This document shows, in pieces, positions 1-9,945 of a DNA stretch of 14,429 nucleotides. The stretch spans positions 1-14,429 of the forward strand of contig CAMZNS010000036.1 of NCBI GenBank assembly GCA_947313855.1, in the 5' to 3' direction. The notes beneath the pieces are model-generated. The model worked only from the letters and a program-made list of their open reading frames with translations. It did no database searches and had not been told where the DNA came from. The number at the start of each line of letters is the position of its first letter. Within the stretch, counting starts at the first letter, position 1. The stretch is from an uncultured Deferribacteraceae bacterium. GTDB taxonomy: Bacteria; Chrysiogenota; Deferribacteres; CAMZNJ01. The translations under genes and the position numbers were made by a program.

Positions 1-522
1 CTGGTGTTTCCAAGTGTAAACATGACCTATATTCTAAACACACAAATCCACACTATAAACTATTTATAGTACAGTTTTGCCTGCTTTCTTAAAATGTATA
101 TTTACTGTTTATTTAAGTATTTTTCATCTATAATTGAAATTTTATATGAGAGAGCATGATACAGAAATATTAGTGATTAAATTCATGCATATAAAACAAT
201 ATAATTGATGGTGCATTAATATGGAATTAATAATAAAAAACAAAATAATTAAATAAAATATTTATTTAAAGTAGAAACCGTTTTATATCTAAAAAATGGA
301 GGATAAATAAATAATGACTTATTCACATTGTATTACATAAATCTAAAATCTTCATTAAACTTAAAGTAAACAATGTGTATGTATGCTATTCCTCCATATT
401 AATCGATTTTCAAAATACCCAAATTAAATATTCGCATCTCAGCAAACAAGAAGGCAGAACAACTGCAAAAACACCTTTTTGCAGAGTTGGAAAAAGAGGT
501 AAACTAACCGTTTCTCACCAAT
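1..522. other. AT-rich gene-free leader region
   Basis: No convincing protein or RNA gene lies here. The DNA is far richer in A and T than the rest of the window up to about base 470, with many short A and T runs and frequent stop codons in all frames. Open frames crossing into the next gene exist only at its right edge: one begins at ATG 375 and one at ATG 521. It probably holds the promoter region of the histidine kinase gene, but I cannot point to a clear -35/-10 pair or a complete sigma-54 site. A perfect dyad at 52-70 is the only discrete element I can support. Confidence 0.6.
52..70. promoter_or_regulatory. Perfect 8-base inverted repeat in AT-rich DNA
   Basis: ACTATAAA (52-59) and TTTATAGT (63-70) are exact reverse complements separated by CTA. 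It could be a protein-binding dyad or a weak hairpin. There is no T-run after it, so it does not look like a terminator. In DNA this AT-rich, short dyads arise by chance, so support is modest. Confidence 0.3.
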
Positions 523-1860
<1,338 letters not shown>

Positions 1861-2001
1861 AATTGTAAATTGCTTCAGCTGTGTTTGATGCTTTACCCTG
1901 AATACTCATCGAATGCCGCTTAATGCTAGCCCTTGCCCCTTGTCCTTCTATTCAAGAGCACTGAATGCAAATGGTGCTAAGCTTCTAAGTGTGGTGTTTT
2001 T

Positions 2002-3483
2002 ATGTCTGCTAAAACCAAAACCAAAACTGATACAAACAACGATACGAAAAAAAAGGTATTAGTTGTCGACGACGACGACAATATGCGTTCCGCTGTCTAC
2101 GAAACCATCAAACGTATGGGAATTCACGTCGACACAGCAGCACATGGCGAAGAAGGGTTCGAAAAAGCAACAAAACAACACTACGACTTCATCATCAGCG
2201 ACATGAGGATGCCCGTGCTGGACGGACATGGGATGTTCCGCAAGCTACGTCAAGCCGGTATCCAAACACCACTCTGCTTCATCACAGCTTACGGAACCGT
2301 AGACAGTGCCGTGGAATGCATAAAAGAGGGGGCAACAGACTACGTACTCAAACCATTCTCCCCCGAAGTTATCGAAGAACTTGTGCGACGAACATTCTAC
2401 ATTGCTGAACACCAAAACCGCATGGACGGCTCCACCAACGAAACAACCGCATCTAGCAGTAGCGGTGCTGTGTTCGCCTCCCCCGAAATGAGCATGGTCT
2501 TCGGATTGGCAAAAGAGGTCGCTCCCACAAGCTCCACCATCCTAATTACTGGCGAAAGTGGCACGGGGAAAGAGGTCTTCGCACGATACATCCACCAACA
2601 CTCCTTACGCAAAGACAAACCGTTTGTCGCAGTAAACTGTGCCGCTCTACCCGAAACACTCATCGAAAGCGAACTCTTTGGACACGAAAAAGGAGCCTTC
2701 ACAGGAGCAATATCCACCAAACTAGGAAAATTCGAAATTGCCGACGAAGGAACACTACTACTAGACGAAATCGGCGAAATACCCATGCACCTACAGGCAA
2801 AACTGCTCCGTGTACTCCAAGAACGGGAGATAGATCGCATCGGATCAACAAAATCTCGCAAAATCGATGTGCGTATCCTAGCAACAACAAACCGCGACCT
2901 ACTCGAAATGATAAAAGAAGGGGACTTCAGGGAAGACCTCTACTACCGACTCAACGTCATCGCTGTTGAGCTACCACCACTCAGACAAAGGGTAGGAGAC
3001 ATCGAACCACTAGCCAACCACTTCATCACCAAATACGCAACGGTGAATATGAAAAAAGTCAAAGGCTTGGACAACGAATGTCTCAAAATACTGCAATCAT
3101 ACGAATTCCCCGGAAACATACGTGAACTAGAACACACAATCGAAAGAGCCGTAATACTCACCAAAGACGAAACAATTACCAAAACCTCACTCTTCCTACA
3201 CGGAATAACACTCAACACGATGCGTTCCACACTGGAAGTGCAACCCCTAGAAGTCAATACAAACAAACTAAATGAACACAGACACAATACCAACGAAAAT
3301 ACAGACTCAGAACCGAACATGGGGGACGGAACACTAGCAGACGCCGAACGTATCATGATTCTGCAAACACTGGAAAAAACGGACGGAAACAAAACACGTG
3401 CCGCCGAAGCACTAGGTATCTCAGTGCGAACACTACGCAACAAACTCAACGAATACCGCGACAAAGGAACCAGCTCACTGTAA
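2002..3483 (+). CDS. Sigma-54-dependent response regulator (NtrC family)
   Basis: This 493-residue transcription activator is expected to bind upstream of sigma-54 promoters and use ATP hydrolysis to open them when phosphorylated by the upstream kinase. A receiver domain (about 18-132) has acidic residues at 23-26, the phospho-acceptor Asp67, Thr95 and Lys117. The AAA+ domain (about 157-395) has Walker A GESGTGKE (184-191), the sigma-54 contact motif GAFTGA (231-236), Walker B LLLDEIGE (252-259) and arginine-finger-type residues in REDLYYR (310-316). A Thr/Asn/Glu-rich linker leads to a Fis-type helix-turn-helix (about 448-486) containing LGISVRTLRNKLNEY, a form common among flagellar-type activators. 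The gene follows the kinase after 141 bases in which I see no promoter or terminator. A flagellar or acetoacetate-type (AtcR-like) role is possible but unproven. Confidence 0.93.
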   Translation: MSAKTKTKTDTNNDTKKKVLVVDDDDNMRSAVYETIKRMGIHVDTAAHGEEGFEKATKQHYDFIISDMRMPVLDGHGMFRKLRQAGIQTPLCFITAYGTVDSAVECIKEGATDYVLKPFSPEVIEELVRRTFYIAEHQNRMDGSTNETTASSSSGAVFASPEMSMVFGLAKEVAPTSSTILITGESGTGKEVFARYIHQHSLRKDKPFVAVNCAALPETLIESELFGHEKGAFTGAISTKLGKFEIADEGTLLLDEIGEIPMHLQAKLLRVLQEREIDRIGSTKSRKIDVRILATTNRDLLEMIKEGDFREDLYYRLNVIAVELPPLRQRVGDIEPLANHFITKYATVNMKKVKGLDNECLKILQSYEFPGNIRELEHTIERAVILTKDETITKTSLFLHGITLNTMRSTLEVQPLEVNTNKLNEHRHNTNENTDSEPNMGDGTLADAERIMILQTLEKTDGNKTRAAEALGISVRTLRNKLNEYRDKGTSSL

Positions 3484-3600
3484 CAACGTGGCAACATGGT
3501 GCACCGCAACAACGTGGCAACGTGGCAACATGGTGCACCGCAACAACGTGGCAACGTGGCAACATGGTGCACCGCAACAACGTGGCAACATGGTGCAAAG
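3482..3600. repeat. Intergenic tandem repeat of 26/34/34/25 bases starting inside the regulator stop codon
   Basis: Four units cover 3482-3507, 3508-3541, 3542-3575 and 3576-3600. Each combines one or two copies of AACGTGGC with a block containing AACATGGTGCACCGC. The longer units differ from the shorter by one extra 8-base block. The palindrome GGTGCACC occurs in three units. The array begins at the second base of the TAA stop of the regulator. There are no spacers, so it is not a CRISPR array, and no hairpin/T-run suggests a terminator. Confidence 0.88.
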
Positions 3601-3676
3601 ATTTGCAAAACAGAACACAAACGAAAATAAATATAAAAACAAAACAAAATAGGCATGAACCTGCCGGAGGACTGCT

Positions 3677-4738
3677 GTGAAAATAGAAAACGATATCAAA
3701 CTTGGCTTCAAAGATGTACTCATACGACCAAAAAGATCAACACTAGCAAGCCGATCCGAGGTCAGCTTGGAACGAACCTTCAAAACAAAACACTCCAACC
3801 ACACCATCACATGCGTCCCCATCATCGCCGCAAATATGGACACTGTGGGAACCTTTACCATGGCAAAAGAACTCGCCAAAAGTGGGATGATGGTTGCCGT
3901 ACACAAACACTACTCCGTTGAAGATTGGGGCAACTTCATCGTATCACTCAAAAAAGACAATACGCTGGAAAGTACACTCAAACACGTGGCAGTAAGCATC
4001 GGTATTAGCGACACCGACTTCAACAACCTCCGAAGTATCCTTGCACTCTCACCACTACTCAAAATGATATGCATCGACGTCGCCAACGGATACACCGAAT
4101 CGTTTGTACTATTTGTTGCAAAGGTGCGATCCATGTTCCCCGACTACGTTATCATTGCGGGCAACGTGGTTACCGGCGAAATGACCGAACAACTTATCCT
4201 TGCCGGTGCTGATATTGTGAAAGTTGGCATAGGGCCGGGAAGCGTATGCACAACTCGCGTCAAAACTGGCGTGGGGTATCCACAACTCTCAGCTGTTATC
4301 GATTGTGCCGACTCAGCACATGGGCTTGGCGGACTAATAATCTCCGACGGTGGCTGCCTTGCACCCGGTGATGTTGCCAAAGCGTTCGGTGCTGGTGCAG
4401 ATTTTGTCATGATTGGGGGCATGTTTGCAGGACATACTGAGTCTGAAATGGACATTATCGAAGAAGAGGATGGAACCAAAGTTATGCTGTTTTACGGCAT
4501 GAGCTCCAAAGAGGCGATGGAACGCTACTCCGGTGGTGTTGCCGAGTACAAAGCCTCTGAAGGGAAGGTTGTGCGGTTGCCATACCGTGGCTCTGTGGAC
4601 ACCGTCGTACGGGATATCCTCGGTGGCGTGCGATCAGCATGCACATACGTCGGGGCAAAACGACTCAAAGAACTCACCAAACGCACAACATTTATTCGTG
4701 TTATGGAGCAGGAAAATACCGTATTTACAGAGAAATAG
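3677..4738 (+). CDS. guaC: GMP reductase
   Basis: The 353-residue enzyme reductively deaminates GMP to IMP with NADPH, recycling guanine nucleotides to the purine branch point in the cytoplasm. The sequence follows the Escherichia coli GuaC-type enzyme almost end to end (E. coli about 347 residues). It has the opening [35 protein letters not shown] and CIDVANGY. The catalytic loop is [12 protein letters not shown] with Cys191, followed by SDGGC, FYGMSS and TYVGA with [11 protein letters not shown] near the end. It lacks the CBS pair of typical IMP dehydrogenase, and the HKHYS and GMSS motifs favour GMP reductase. The GTG start at 3677 is set by GGAGG (3666-3670) six bases upstream. It sits between the sigma-54 regulator and dnaG on the same strand. 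I see no riboswitch or operator ahead of it. Confidence 0.95.
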   Translation: MKIENDIKLGFKDVLIRPKRSTLASRSEVSLERTFKTKHSNHTITCVPIIAANMDTVGTFTMAKELAKSGMMVAVHKHYSVEDWGNFIVSLKKDNTLESTLKHVAVSIGISDTDFNNLRSILALSPLLKMICIDVANGYTESFVLFVAKVRSMFPDYVIIAGNVVTGEMTEQLILAGADIVKVGIGPGSVCTTRVKTGVGYPQLSAVIDCADSAHGLGGLIISDGGCLAPGDVAKAFGAGADFVMIGGMFAGHTESEMDIIEEEDGTKVMLFYGMSSKEAMERYSGGVAEYKASEGKVVRLPYRGSVDTVVRDILGGVRSACTYVGAKRLKELTKRTTFIRVMEQENTVFTEK

Positions 4739-4769
4739 TGCTCGCATTAGACGAACAACTAGTGCAAAC

Positions 4770-4809
4770 AGCTCCACAGGACGGGAGCTTTCGGGGAACA
4801 GGAATTCCC
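4770..4809 (+). promoter_or_regulatory. Two short hairpins in the dnaG leader
   Basis: AGCTCC (4770-4775) pairs with GGAGCT (4784-4789) across eight bases, and GGGAA (4794-4798) pairs with TTCCC (4805-4809) across six. Neither is followed by a T-run, so they do not look like a terminator for guaC. The 7-mer ACGGGAG occurs both in the first hairpin (4781-4787) and as the dnaG ribosome site (4815-4821). GCTCC (4771-4775) could therefore pair with either one. A translational switch is possible but is only inference. Confidence 0.35.
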
Positions 4810-4828
4810 ATCAAACGGGAGTGGTATT

Positions 4829-6781
4829 GTGGGGAAAGTAGCTGAAAAAACACTGGAAGAGCTGAAAGACAGAGTGGATATTGTGGAGCTAATCTCCGCT
4901 CACCTAGAACTCAAACCTGCCGGAAATACACACAAAGGACTCTGCCCATTCCATAACGAAAAAACACCCTCATTCAGCGTGGATAGAGCCAAAGGGTTCT
5001 ACCACTGCTTCGGGTGCGGAGCCTCTGGAGACACAATAGCCTTTGTCATGGAACGACAAAACCTCTCCTTCGTCGATGCAGTAGAATCCCTGTGCGATAC
5101 TTACGGTATCGAGTTTGTTGTCACAGGGGGGAGCTCCGTTGCAGATAGATCACGCACAACCGTCATGCGTACCATCAACGAAGAACTCTTGCGATACGCA
5201 TGCAAATCTATCATGAAGAACGAGCATGCTGATGCACTCAACTACATCCTAAACAGGGGCTTCAACCTCGAAATAATACAACGATACCAAATAGGGTTTG
5301 TGCCCGATAATATCACGCCCGACAACCTCAACACAAACTTCCCGCGGGAAGAATTAATAGCAAGCGGAGTCTTCGCCGTAAGTGCCAAAGGACGAATATA
5401 CTCACCATTCTACGGCAGGATTGTATTCCCCATACGCGACATACGTGGCAACCTAGCAGGATTCTCCGGACGAATAATGGACAACACTCGACAACCGAAA
5501 TACCTCAACTCCAAAGACTCCATCATCTTCCGCAAAAGCAGTCTGCTGTACAACTTCCATAACGCAAAAAATTACAAAGCAAACAAAAGACTACTCATCG
5601 TCGAAGGGTATTTCGACGTCATGCGTATGGACACTATCGGCTACGGAAACGTTGTGGCAACCATGGGAACAGCCATTACCCCGCAACATGTTATTAATAT
5701 GAAAAAATATTTCGAGGAGTTCACTCTAGTCTTCGACGGGGATGAGGCTGGTCAGAAAGCGGCGTTAAAGTCGCTGCCCGTATTCGTTCAGGAGGGTGTT
5801 GCCCCCATGGTTGCGTTTGTGCCTAATGGGCAGGATCCCGACGATTATATTGTGGAGTTCCTTGCGAGTGCTGGTGATGCTGGCGATGCTGGTGATGCTG
5901 GTGATGCTGGCGATGCTGGTGATGCTGGTGATGCTGGTGATGCTGGCGATGCTGATGCTGGCGATGCTGGCGATGCCATGGCAATCCTACTGAAAACGGA
6001 GAAAGATCTACTGGAATACGCTGTGGTTCAACAGGTGTCGGGGGCGAGTTCCCCTAATGAGTCCCATAAAATTTTGGCGTGGGCGGGTGAGCTTGTGCAA
6101 TCGTTCCCCCATGCTTACCACCGCGAACACTACGCACACCTTGTGAGCAGAGTTTGCAATATCCCCCACGATATTTTTGTCAAAAATTATATGAACTTTA
6201 CGTCGAAATCGTCGTCTTTGTACATTCAAGGAGATTCGCCTGCAGGGTATGCAAATCACGTCAGCGAGGACTCCCACTACCTTGGGATGGTGTCTTTACG
6301 AGAGCGTGATTTTCTGGCATACTTGTTGCTACACAGCTCCCATGATAGCATCCCCTTGTACATGGATGGCTTGCAGGTTAACCATTTCTATGATACCCTT
6401 TGTAGGGAGTTCTACCAAATATTGCAGGCCTACTACACATCTGGTGAACCTTTAACAACTTTCTTCACTCGTAGGGATAGTGGAAAATTTTCAATCATTT
6501 ATACGCGAAATATTGCAACTATTCCTGAGGCTAATCTTGAAGAATATATTCTGAATCTGAAAAATCAACTGATAAACTCGGAACAATACGCCATAAAAAC
6601 CCTTTCCACCACATTAAACACCCTAAAGGGGGAGGGCTCACACGAATACAGCGAATACGAAAACCTAGACGCAAATAATCTTAACGACCAAAATAAAGAA
6701 AAAAAACTTGACACCTTAAACAGGGTAATACAACTAGGTAACGAATATATTGAGTTAGTAAAAAAACGGAAACGACGATAA
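4829..6781 (+). CDS. dnaG: DNA primase DnaG with an Ala-Gly-Asp repeat insertion
   Basis: The 650-residue primase makes the RNA primers for chromosomal replication. The N-terminal zinc-binding domain shows Cys39-x2-His42 and Cys60-x2-Cys63 with CPFHNEKTPSFSV and GFYHCFGCG. The RNA polymerase core includes SPFYGRIVFPI and YLNSKDS. The TOPRIM part has Glu259 (LLIVEGYFDVM) and Asp303/Asp305 (LVFDGDEAG), with NGQDPDDYI closing the core. The C-terminal part (about 400-650) should hold the helicase-binding region but is poorly recognisable by eye. Residues 348-383 are AGD repeats at a place where other primases usually have a short loop and helix, which helps explain a length above the roughly 580 residues of E. 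coli DnaG. GTG 4829 is supported by GGGAG (4817-4821). The gene lies before rpoD, as in the macromolecular synthesis operon, with guaC where rpsU often stands. Confidence 0.95.
   Translation: MGKVAEKTLEELKDRVDIVELISAHLELKPAGNTHKGLCPFHNEKTPSFSVDRAKGFYHCFGCGASGDTIAFVMERQNLSFVDAVESLCDTYGIEFVVTGGSSVADRSRTTVMRTINEELLRYACKSIMKNEHADALNYILNRGFNLEIIQRYQIGFVPDNITPDNLNTNFPREELIASGVFAVSAKGRIYSPFYGRIVFPIRDIRGNLAGFSGRIMDNTRQPKYLNSKDSIIFRKSSLLYNFHNAKNYKANKRLLIVEGYFDVMRMDTIGYGNVVATMGTAITPQHVINMKKYFEEFTLVFDGDEAGQKAALKSLPVFVQEGVAPMVAFVPNGQDPDDYIVEFLASAGDAGDAGDAGDAGDAGDAGDAGDAGDADAGDAGDAMAILLKTEKDLLEYAVVQQVSGASSPNESHKILAWAGELVQSFPHAYHREHYAHLVSRVCNIPHDIFVKNYMNFTSKSSSLYIQGDSPAGYANHVSEDSHYLGMVSLRERDFLAYLLLHSSHDSIPLYMDGLQVNHFYDTLCREFYQILQAYYTSGEPLTTFFTRRDSGKFSIIYTRNIATIPEANLEEYILNLKNQLINSEQYAIKTLSTTLNTLKGEGSHEYSEYENLDANNLNDQNKEKKLDTLNRVIQLGNEYIELVKKRKRR
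5870..5977 (+). repeat. 9-base tandem repeat (GCTGGYGAT) in dnaG
   Basis: The unit GCT GGY GAT is repeated in frame. Nine copies of Ala-Gly-Asp are followed by one shortened Ala-Asp and two more Ala-Gly-Asp. Copies differ only in the third base of the Gly codon. Every change of a whole unit preserves the reading frame, so primase would vary in length rather than be switched off. The repeat lies just after the DPDDYI element of the catalytic core and before the helical domain. Confidence 0.93.
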
Positions 6782-6915
6782 AGTAAATATAACTGAAAGT
6801 GCCCAAAAATAACCACAAATAATTACCAAATAGCTACCAAAATATATACCAACAACTCGTACATTATAAAAATAAACTTAACATAAATTCAAACATAAAT
6901 ATAAAAAGAGGCCCT

Positions 6916-8793
6916 ATGAAATCTTTAAACAACGACAACATGCAATACCTAACAGAACTATCTGAAAAAAAAGGATTCCTAACAACAGAGCAAGTTCGAA
7001 ACGCTCTACCAGATTCAATGTCTGGAGCTATGATCGAAACCGCAATTCTCGACCTGAAAGCAGCAGGAATAGATATTGTTGATAGCCAAGACTCTGGAGA
7101 ACCAACAATGGAATACACAGAACCAACAAACATAAATGGGGAACACAACGAAGGGGTAACAGAACCGATGACCAACGAACACCTACTCGAAGCCTCACCC
7201 ATTGACGACCCAGTGCGTCTCTACCTCAAAGAGATGGGAGACATCGACCTGTTAGACAGAGAAAAAGAACGCGTTGTTGCACAAAATATCGAAAAAGGGA
7301 AGATCGAAGCACTAAGCAACATCTTCCGATACGACGTTGTTCTCAGAGACTTCACCGACTTCCTAAACGATATCGCAACAGGGGAAAACTCCATCAAAGA
7401 CCTCGCCGACCTACACCTCGAAGCGGAAGTAAGCAAAGAAAATGAAGGGGAAGATGCCACCACCGAATCGGATACCAAAAATCATGGCAACACAACTCCC
7501 AAAGAAGACAACAAATCAAAAAATAAAACAGAAGAACCAACACAAAATACTAGCACCGAAAATACAACAACCGAAAATACAACAACCGAAACGGAAGACC
7601 CTTCACTGCACGAAGTAATGGTGGCACGAAGGGAAGAAGCACTACTGACTATGGTTAACGACTGCCTCAAACTAATCAAAAAATATAAACGATACAAGAA
7701 AAAACAGCACTACATCGACTCACTAGCAGAACTACTCATCGTCGACATACACATGCACACTAAGCTGTTCGAAGAATATCTCGCCGAACTAGAAGAAAAC
7801 TATTCCGCACTACAACAACATCGATACAAAATGCGTGATATTATGAAAATACTTGGATACAAATACAACGCCGTATACCCCGGTGTAGACAAACTAGTCG
7901 AACACTGCAAATCCCTAGGAATGAACAAAAACGACACAGACGTACTTTGTAGCAAATATGCATCCTACGTGGGAGACTGCGAAGGGGTACTAGAAATATA
8001 CGAGCAAGATTACGAATCATTCTACAAAATATACAGCGACACACAAGTAGGAGTCAGAAACTACACAAGATCAAAAGAACTACTCGTCAAATCAAACCTA
8101 CGACTCGTTGTCTCCATCGCCAAAAAATACACCAACAGGGGACTCCAATTCCTCGACCTCATTCAAGAAGGGAACATGGGACTCATGAAAGCTGTAGAAA
8201 AATTCGAGTACCGAAGGGGATACAAATTCTCCACATACGCAACATGGTGGATACGACAAGCAATTACACGATCAATTGCCGACCAAGCTCGGACAATACG
8301 AATACCAGTACACATGATCGAAACAATGAACAAACTAGGGAGAGTCTCAAGAACACTACAACAATCACTAGGACGAGTACCAACTCCTGAAGAAATTGCC
8401 GAAAAAGCAGGCATGGATGTTGCCAAAGTCAAAAAAGTTGCCAAAATAGCAAAAGAACCAATATCACTAGAAACACCCATCGGAGAAGACGAAGACAGCT
8501 CACTAAGGGACTTCATCGAAGACAAATCGGCGAAAAACCCCATGGACGAAGTAATGTCAATGAAACTCAAAGACCTAATACTACAAACATTCAGCACACT
8601 AAATGAACGGGAAGCAAACGTCCTAAAACTACGATTTGGTATCGATTGCGAAACAGATCATACCTTGGAAGAGGTGGGCAAAAAGTTTCACGTCACAAGG
8701 GAGCGTATTCGGCAGATAGAGGCAAAAGCATTACGCAAGCTGAGACACGTCACAAGGAGCAGACCGCTACAGACGTTCATCGACATTAAGTAA
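6916..8793 (+). CDS. rpoD: Primary sigma factor RpoD (sigma-70)
   Basis: The 625-residue housekeeping sigma factor directs RNA polymerase to -10/-35 promoters. Region 1.1-like sequence occupies about 1-58 and region 1.2 about 96-130 ([12 protein letters not shown]). A long non-conserved region (about 131-385) includes a Glu/Thr/Asn-rich tract at 170-230. Regions 2.1-2.4 follow at about 386-465, with [21 protein letters not shown] and [15 protein letters not shown]. Region 3 runs from about 466 to 545 and region 4 from about 553 to 612, with [20 protein letters not shown]. The conserved -10 and -35 reading motifs agree with the TTGACA/TATAAT-like promoters in this window. AAGAGG (6906-6911) supports ATG 6916. 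Between dnaG and rpoD (6782-6915) lies AT-rich DNA where I could not settle on a promoter. Confidence 0.97.
   Translation: MKSLNNDNMQYLTELSEKKGFLTTEQVRNALPDSMSGAMIETAILDLKAAGIDIVDSQDSGEPTMEYTEPTNINGEHNEGVTEPMTNEHLLEASPIDDPVRLYLKEMGDIDLLDREKERVVAQNIEKGKIEALSNIFRYDVVLRDFTDFLNDIATGENSIKDLADLHLEAEVSKENEGEDATTESDTKNHGNTTPKEDNKSKNKTEEPTQNTSTENTTTENTTTETEDPSLHEVMVARREEALLTMVNDCLKLIKKYKRYKKKQHYIDSLAELLIVDIHMHTKLFEEYLAELEENYSALQQHRYKMRDIMKILGYKYNAVYPGVDKLVEHCKSLGMNKNDTDVLCSKYASYVGDCEGVLEIYEQDYESFYKIYSDTQVGVRNYTRSKELLVKSNLRLVVSIAKKYTNRGLQFLDLIQEGNMGLMKAVEKFEYRRGYKFSTYATWWIRQAITRSIADQARTIRIPVHMIETMNKLGRVSRTLQQSLGRVPTPEEIAEKAGMDVAKVKKVAKIAKEPISLETPIGEDEDSSLRDFIEDKSAKNPMDEVMSMKLKDLILQTFSTLNEREANVLKLRFGIDCETDHTLEEVGKKFHVTRERIRQIEAKALRKLRHVTRSRPLQTFIDIK
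7555..7592 (+). repeat. 15-base repeat (about 2.5 copies) in the rpoD non-conserved region
   Basis: ACCGAAAATACAACA occurs at 7555-7569 and 7570-7584 and begins a third time at 7585. It encodes Thr-Glu-Asn-Thr-Thr in the acidic linker of the sigma factor (residues about 214-226). It is in frame and lies outside the conserved sigma regions. Confidence 0.85.
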
Positions 8794-8797
8794 CCGG

Positions 8798-8922
8798 CGA
8801 CTACGACTACGACGAACGGGCGACTACGACTGCGACTGCGACGAACGGGCGACTACGACTGCGACTGCGACGAACGGGCGACTACGACAAATCGGTGACT
8901 ACGACTACGACTGCGACGAACC
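8798..8922. repeat. Nested tandem repeat between convergent rpoD and M15 peptidase genes
   Basis: Four units occupy 8798-8820 (23 bases), 8821-8849 and 8850-8878 (29 bases each, identical) and 8879-8922 (longer, with an AAATCGGTGA interruption). Each unit is itself built of CGACTA and CGACTG hexamers closed by CGACGAACGGG or a variant. The array fills almost all of the 139-base gap between the two stop codons. No hairpin followed by a T-run is evident on either strand. Confidence 0.9.
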
Positions 8923-8932
8923 ACGAGCCGTA

Positions 8933-9889
8933 CTACTTGGACAGGATTAGCATCTCCGGACGGTACTCGAAATGCATGGTGTCGTAGAGTGTCCACTTCC
9001 CCCCCCAAATGAAGCCGTTCTGCTCAAAAATACTGATGACGGATAGGGGTGGCGACCAACGCTCTTTCAGTGGAACCTGCAACCAGTCGTCACGGAATTG
9101 GCTTGCCCACTGCCAGTAGATGATTTTGTTTTTCGGGTTGTACGGTAGGATATCCACAGCCAGCCCGTAGCTGTGGTAGCTGATAATTTGCGTACCACTA
9201 ATATCACGCCAGCTGTAGCCCCAAACCGACTTTATATTTTTGAGGAATGCTCTTATTTCGGGATCGGTTTGGGCACGTTTGGACACAGCGTTGTCCACCT
9301 TTTTGAGGTGTGGTTCGATTAGTGAGTGCACGCGTATTTTTTTGCCAAAAAGTGTTGTGGGCACGATATAGTTGGCGATACCGGCTGCTGTATTTGCACC
9401 GTAGAGTTCTTTTGCGAATGTGCTTTCTTGTGCTGTGGATTTCGATGTTTTTTTCACTCTTTTGGCGTACCTGTTTAGGGATTCCACCCGTTGTTGCGGT
9501 ATACTTTTTGGGTCTTGCATATGTTTTGGGTATGTGTAGTAGATGTATGAACGGTATGTTTTCCACTGGCTTTTGAGGTGTTCGGGGAGTATTCGTCCGT
9601 TTGCCCAGTAGAGTGTTGTGTTGCTACGTGTTATGATTGCCCATTCGCCACGAATTAGTCGTATATCTGTAATGGTTTCGGGGTATGCCTGTTTGTAGGC
9701 GACAAGGACGGGTGGTACTTTGTTTAGCTTCAGTGTTTTTGTGAGTAGGTTTGTGCCCCTGCTGTCGGCGAAAGCCTGCTGTGTTGGCGTCATGATTAGT
9801 GTGGCGAGTGTGATGCTTACTGCTACGAATGTTATGTTCAAAACTCCCCATGGGTCTGTTTTGCGTAGGGGATTGGATAGCATTATCAT
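8933..9889 (-). CDS. Exported M15-family metallopeptidase (D,D-carboxypeptidase / L-Ala-D-Glu peptidase type)
   Basis: A 318-residue zinc peptidase probably trims peptidoglycan stem peptides outside the inner membrane. A hydrophobic segment (about 15-33) ending in QQAFADS resembles a signal peptide with cleavage after AFA. The catalytic domain is C-terminal. SYHSYGLAVD (237-246) supplies His239 and Asp246, and WGGKWTLYDTMHFEYRPE (295-312) supplies His306, together forming the classic M15 zinc site. The N-terminal 200 residues resemble nothing I can name. ATG 9889 is supported by AAGAGGG (positions 9904-9898 read on the minus strand) eight bases upstream. It follows htpX by 56 bases on the same strand and is probably the last gene of an ank-htpX-M15 operon. 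The WGGKW..DTMHFEYRPE ending recalls spirochaetal homologues. The exact bond cut cannot be told from sequence. Confidence 0.85.
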   Translation of the reverse strand: MIMLSNPLRKTDPWGVLNITFVAVSITLATLIMTPTQQAFADSRGTNLLTKTLKLNKVPPVLVAYKQAYPETITDIRLIRGEWAIITRSNTTLYWANGRILPEHLKSQWKTYRSYIYYTYPKHMQDPKSIPQQRVESLNRYAKRVKKTSKSTAQESTFAKELYGANTAAGIANYIVPTTLFGKKIRVHSLIEPHLKKVDNAVSKRAQTDPEIRAFLKNIKSVWGYSWRDISGTQIISYHSYGLAVDILPYNPKNKIIYWQWASQFRDDWLQVPLKERWSPPLSVISIFEQNGFIWGGKWTLYDTMHFEYRPEMLILSK

Positions 9890-9945
9890 TGTAGTACCCT
9901 CTTGTTGGTAGTTGTCCGTTCGCTGTGATGAGTAGTAGGGATTGC

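Noticed and set aside
3482-3600. Possible CRISPR array
   Set aside because: Units are directly adjacent with no unique spacers, and no cas genes are nearby.
3655-3921. Open frame starting at ATG 3655 ahead of guaC
   Set aside because: It runs in a different frame through the guaC gene; GGAGG is best placed for GTG 3677 and the guaC product is unmistakable.
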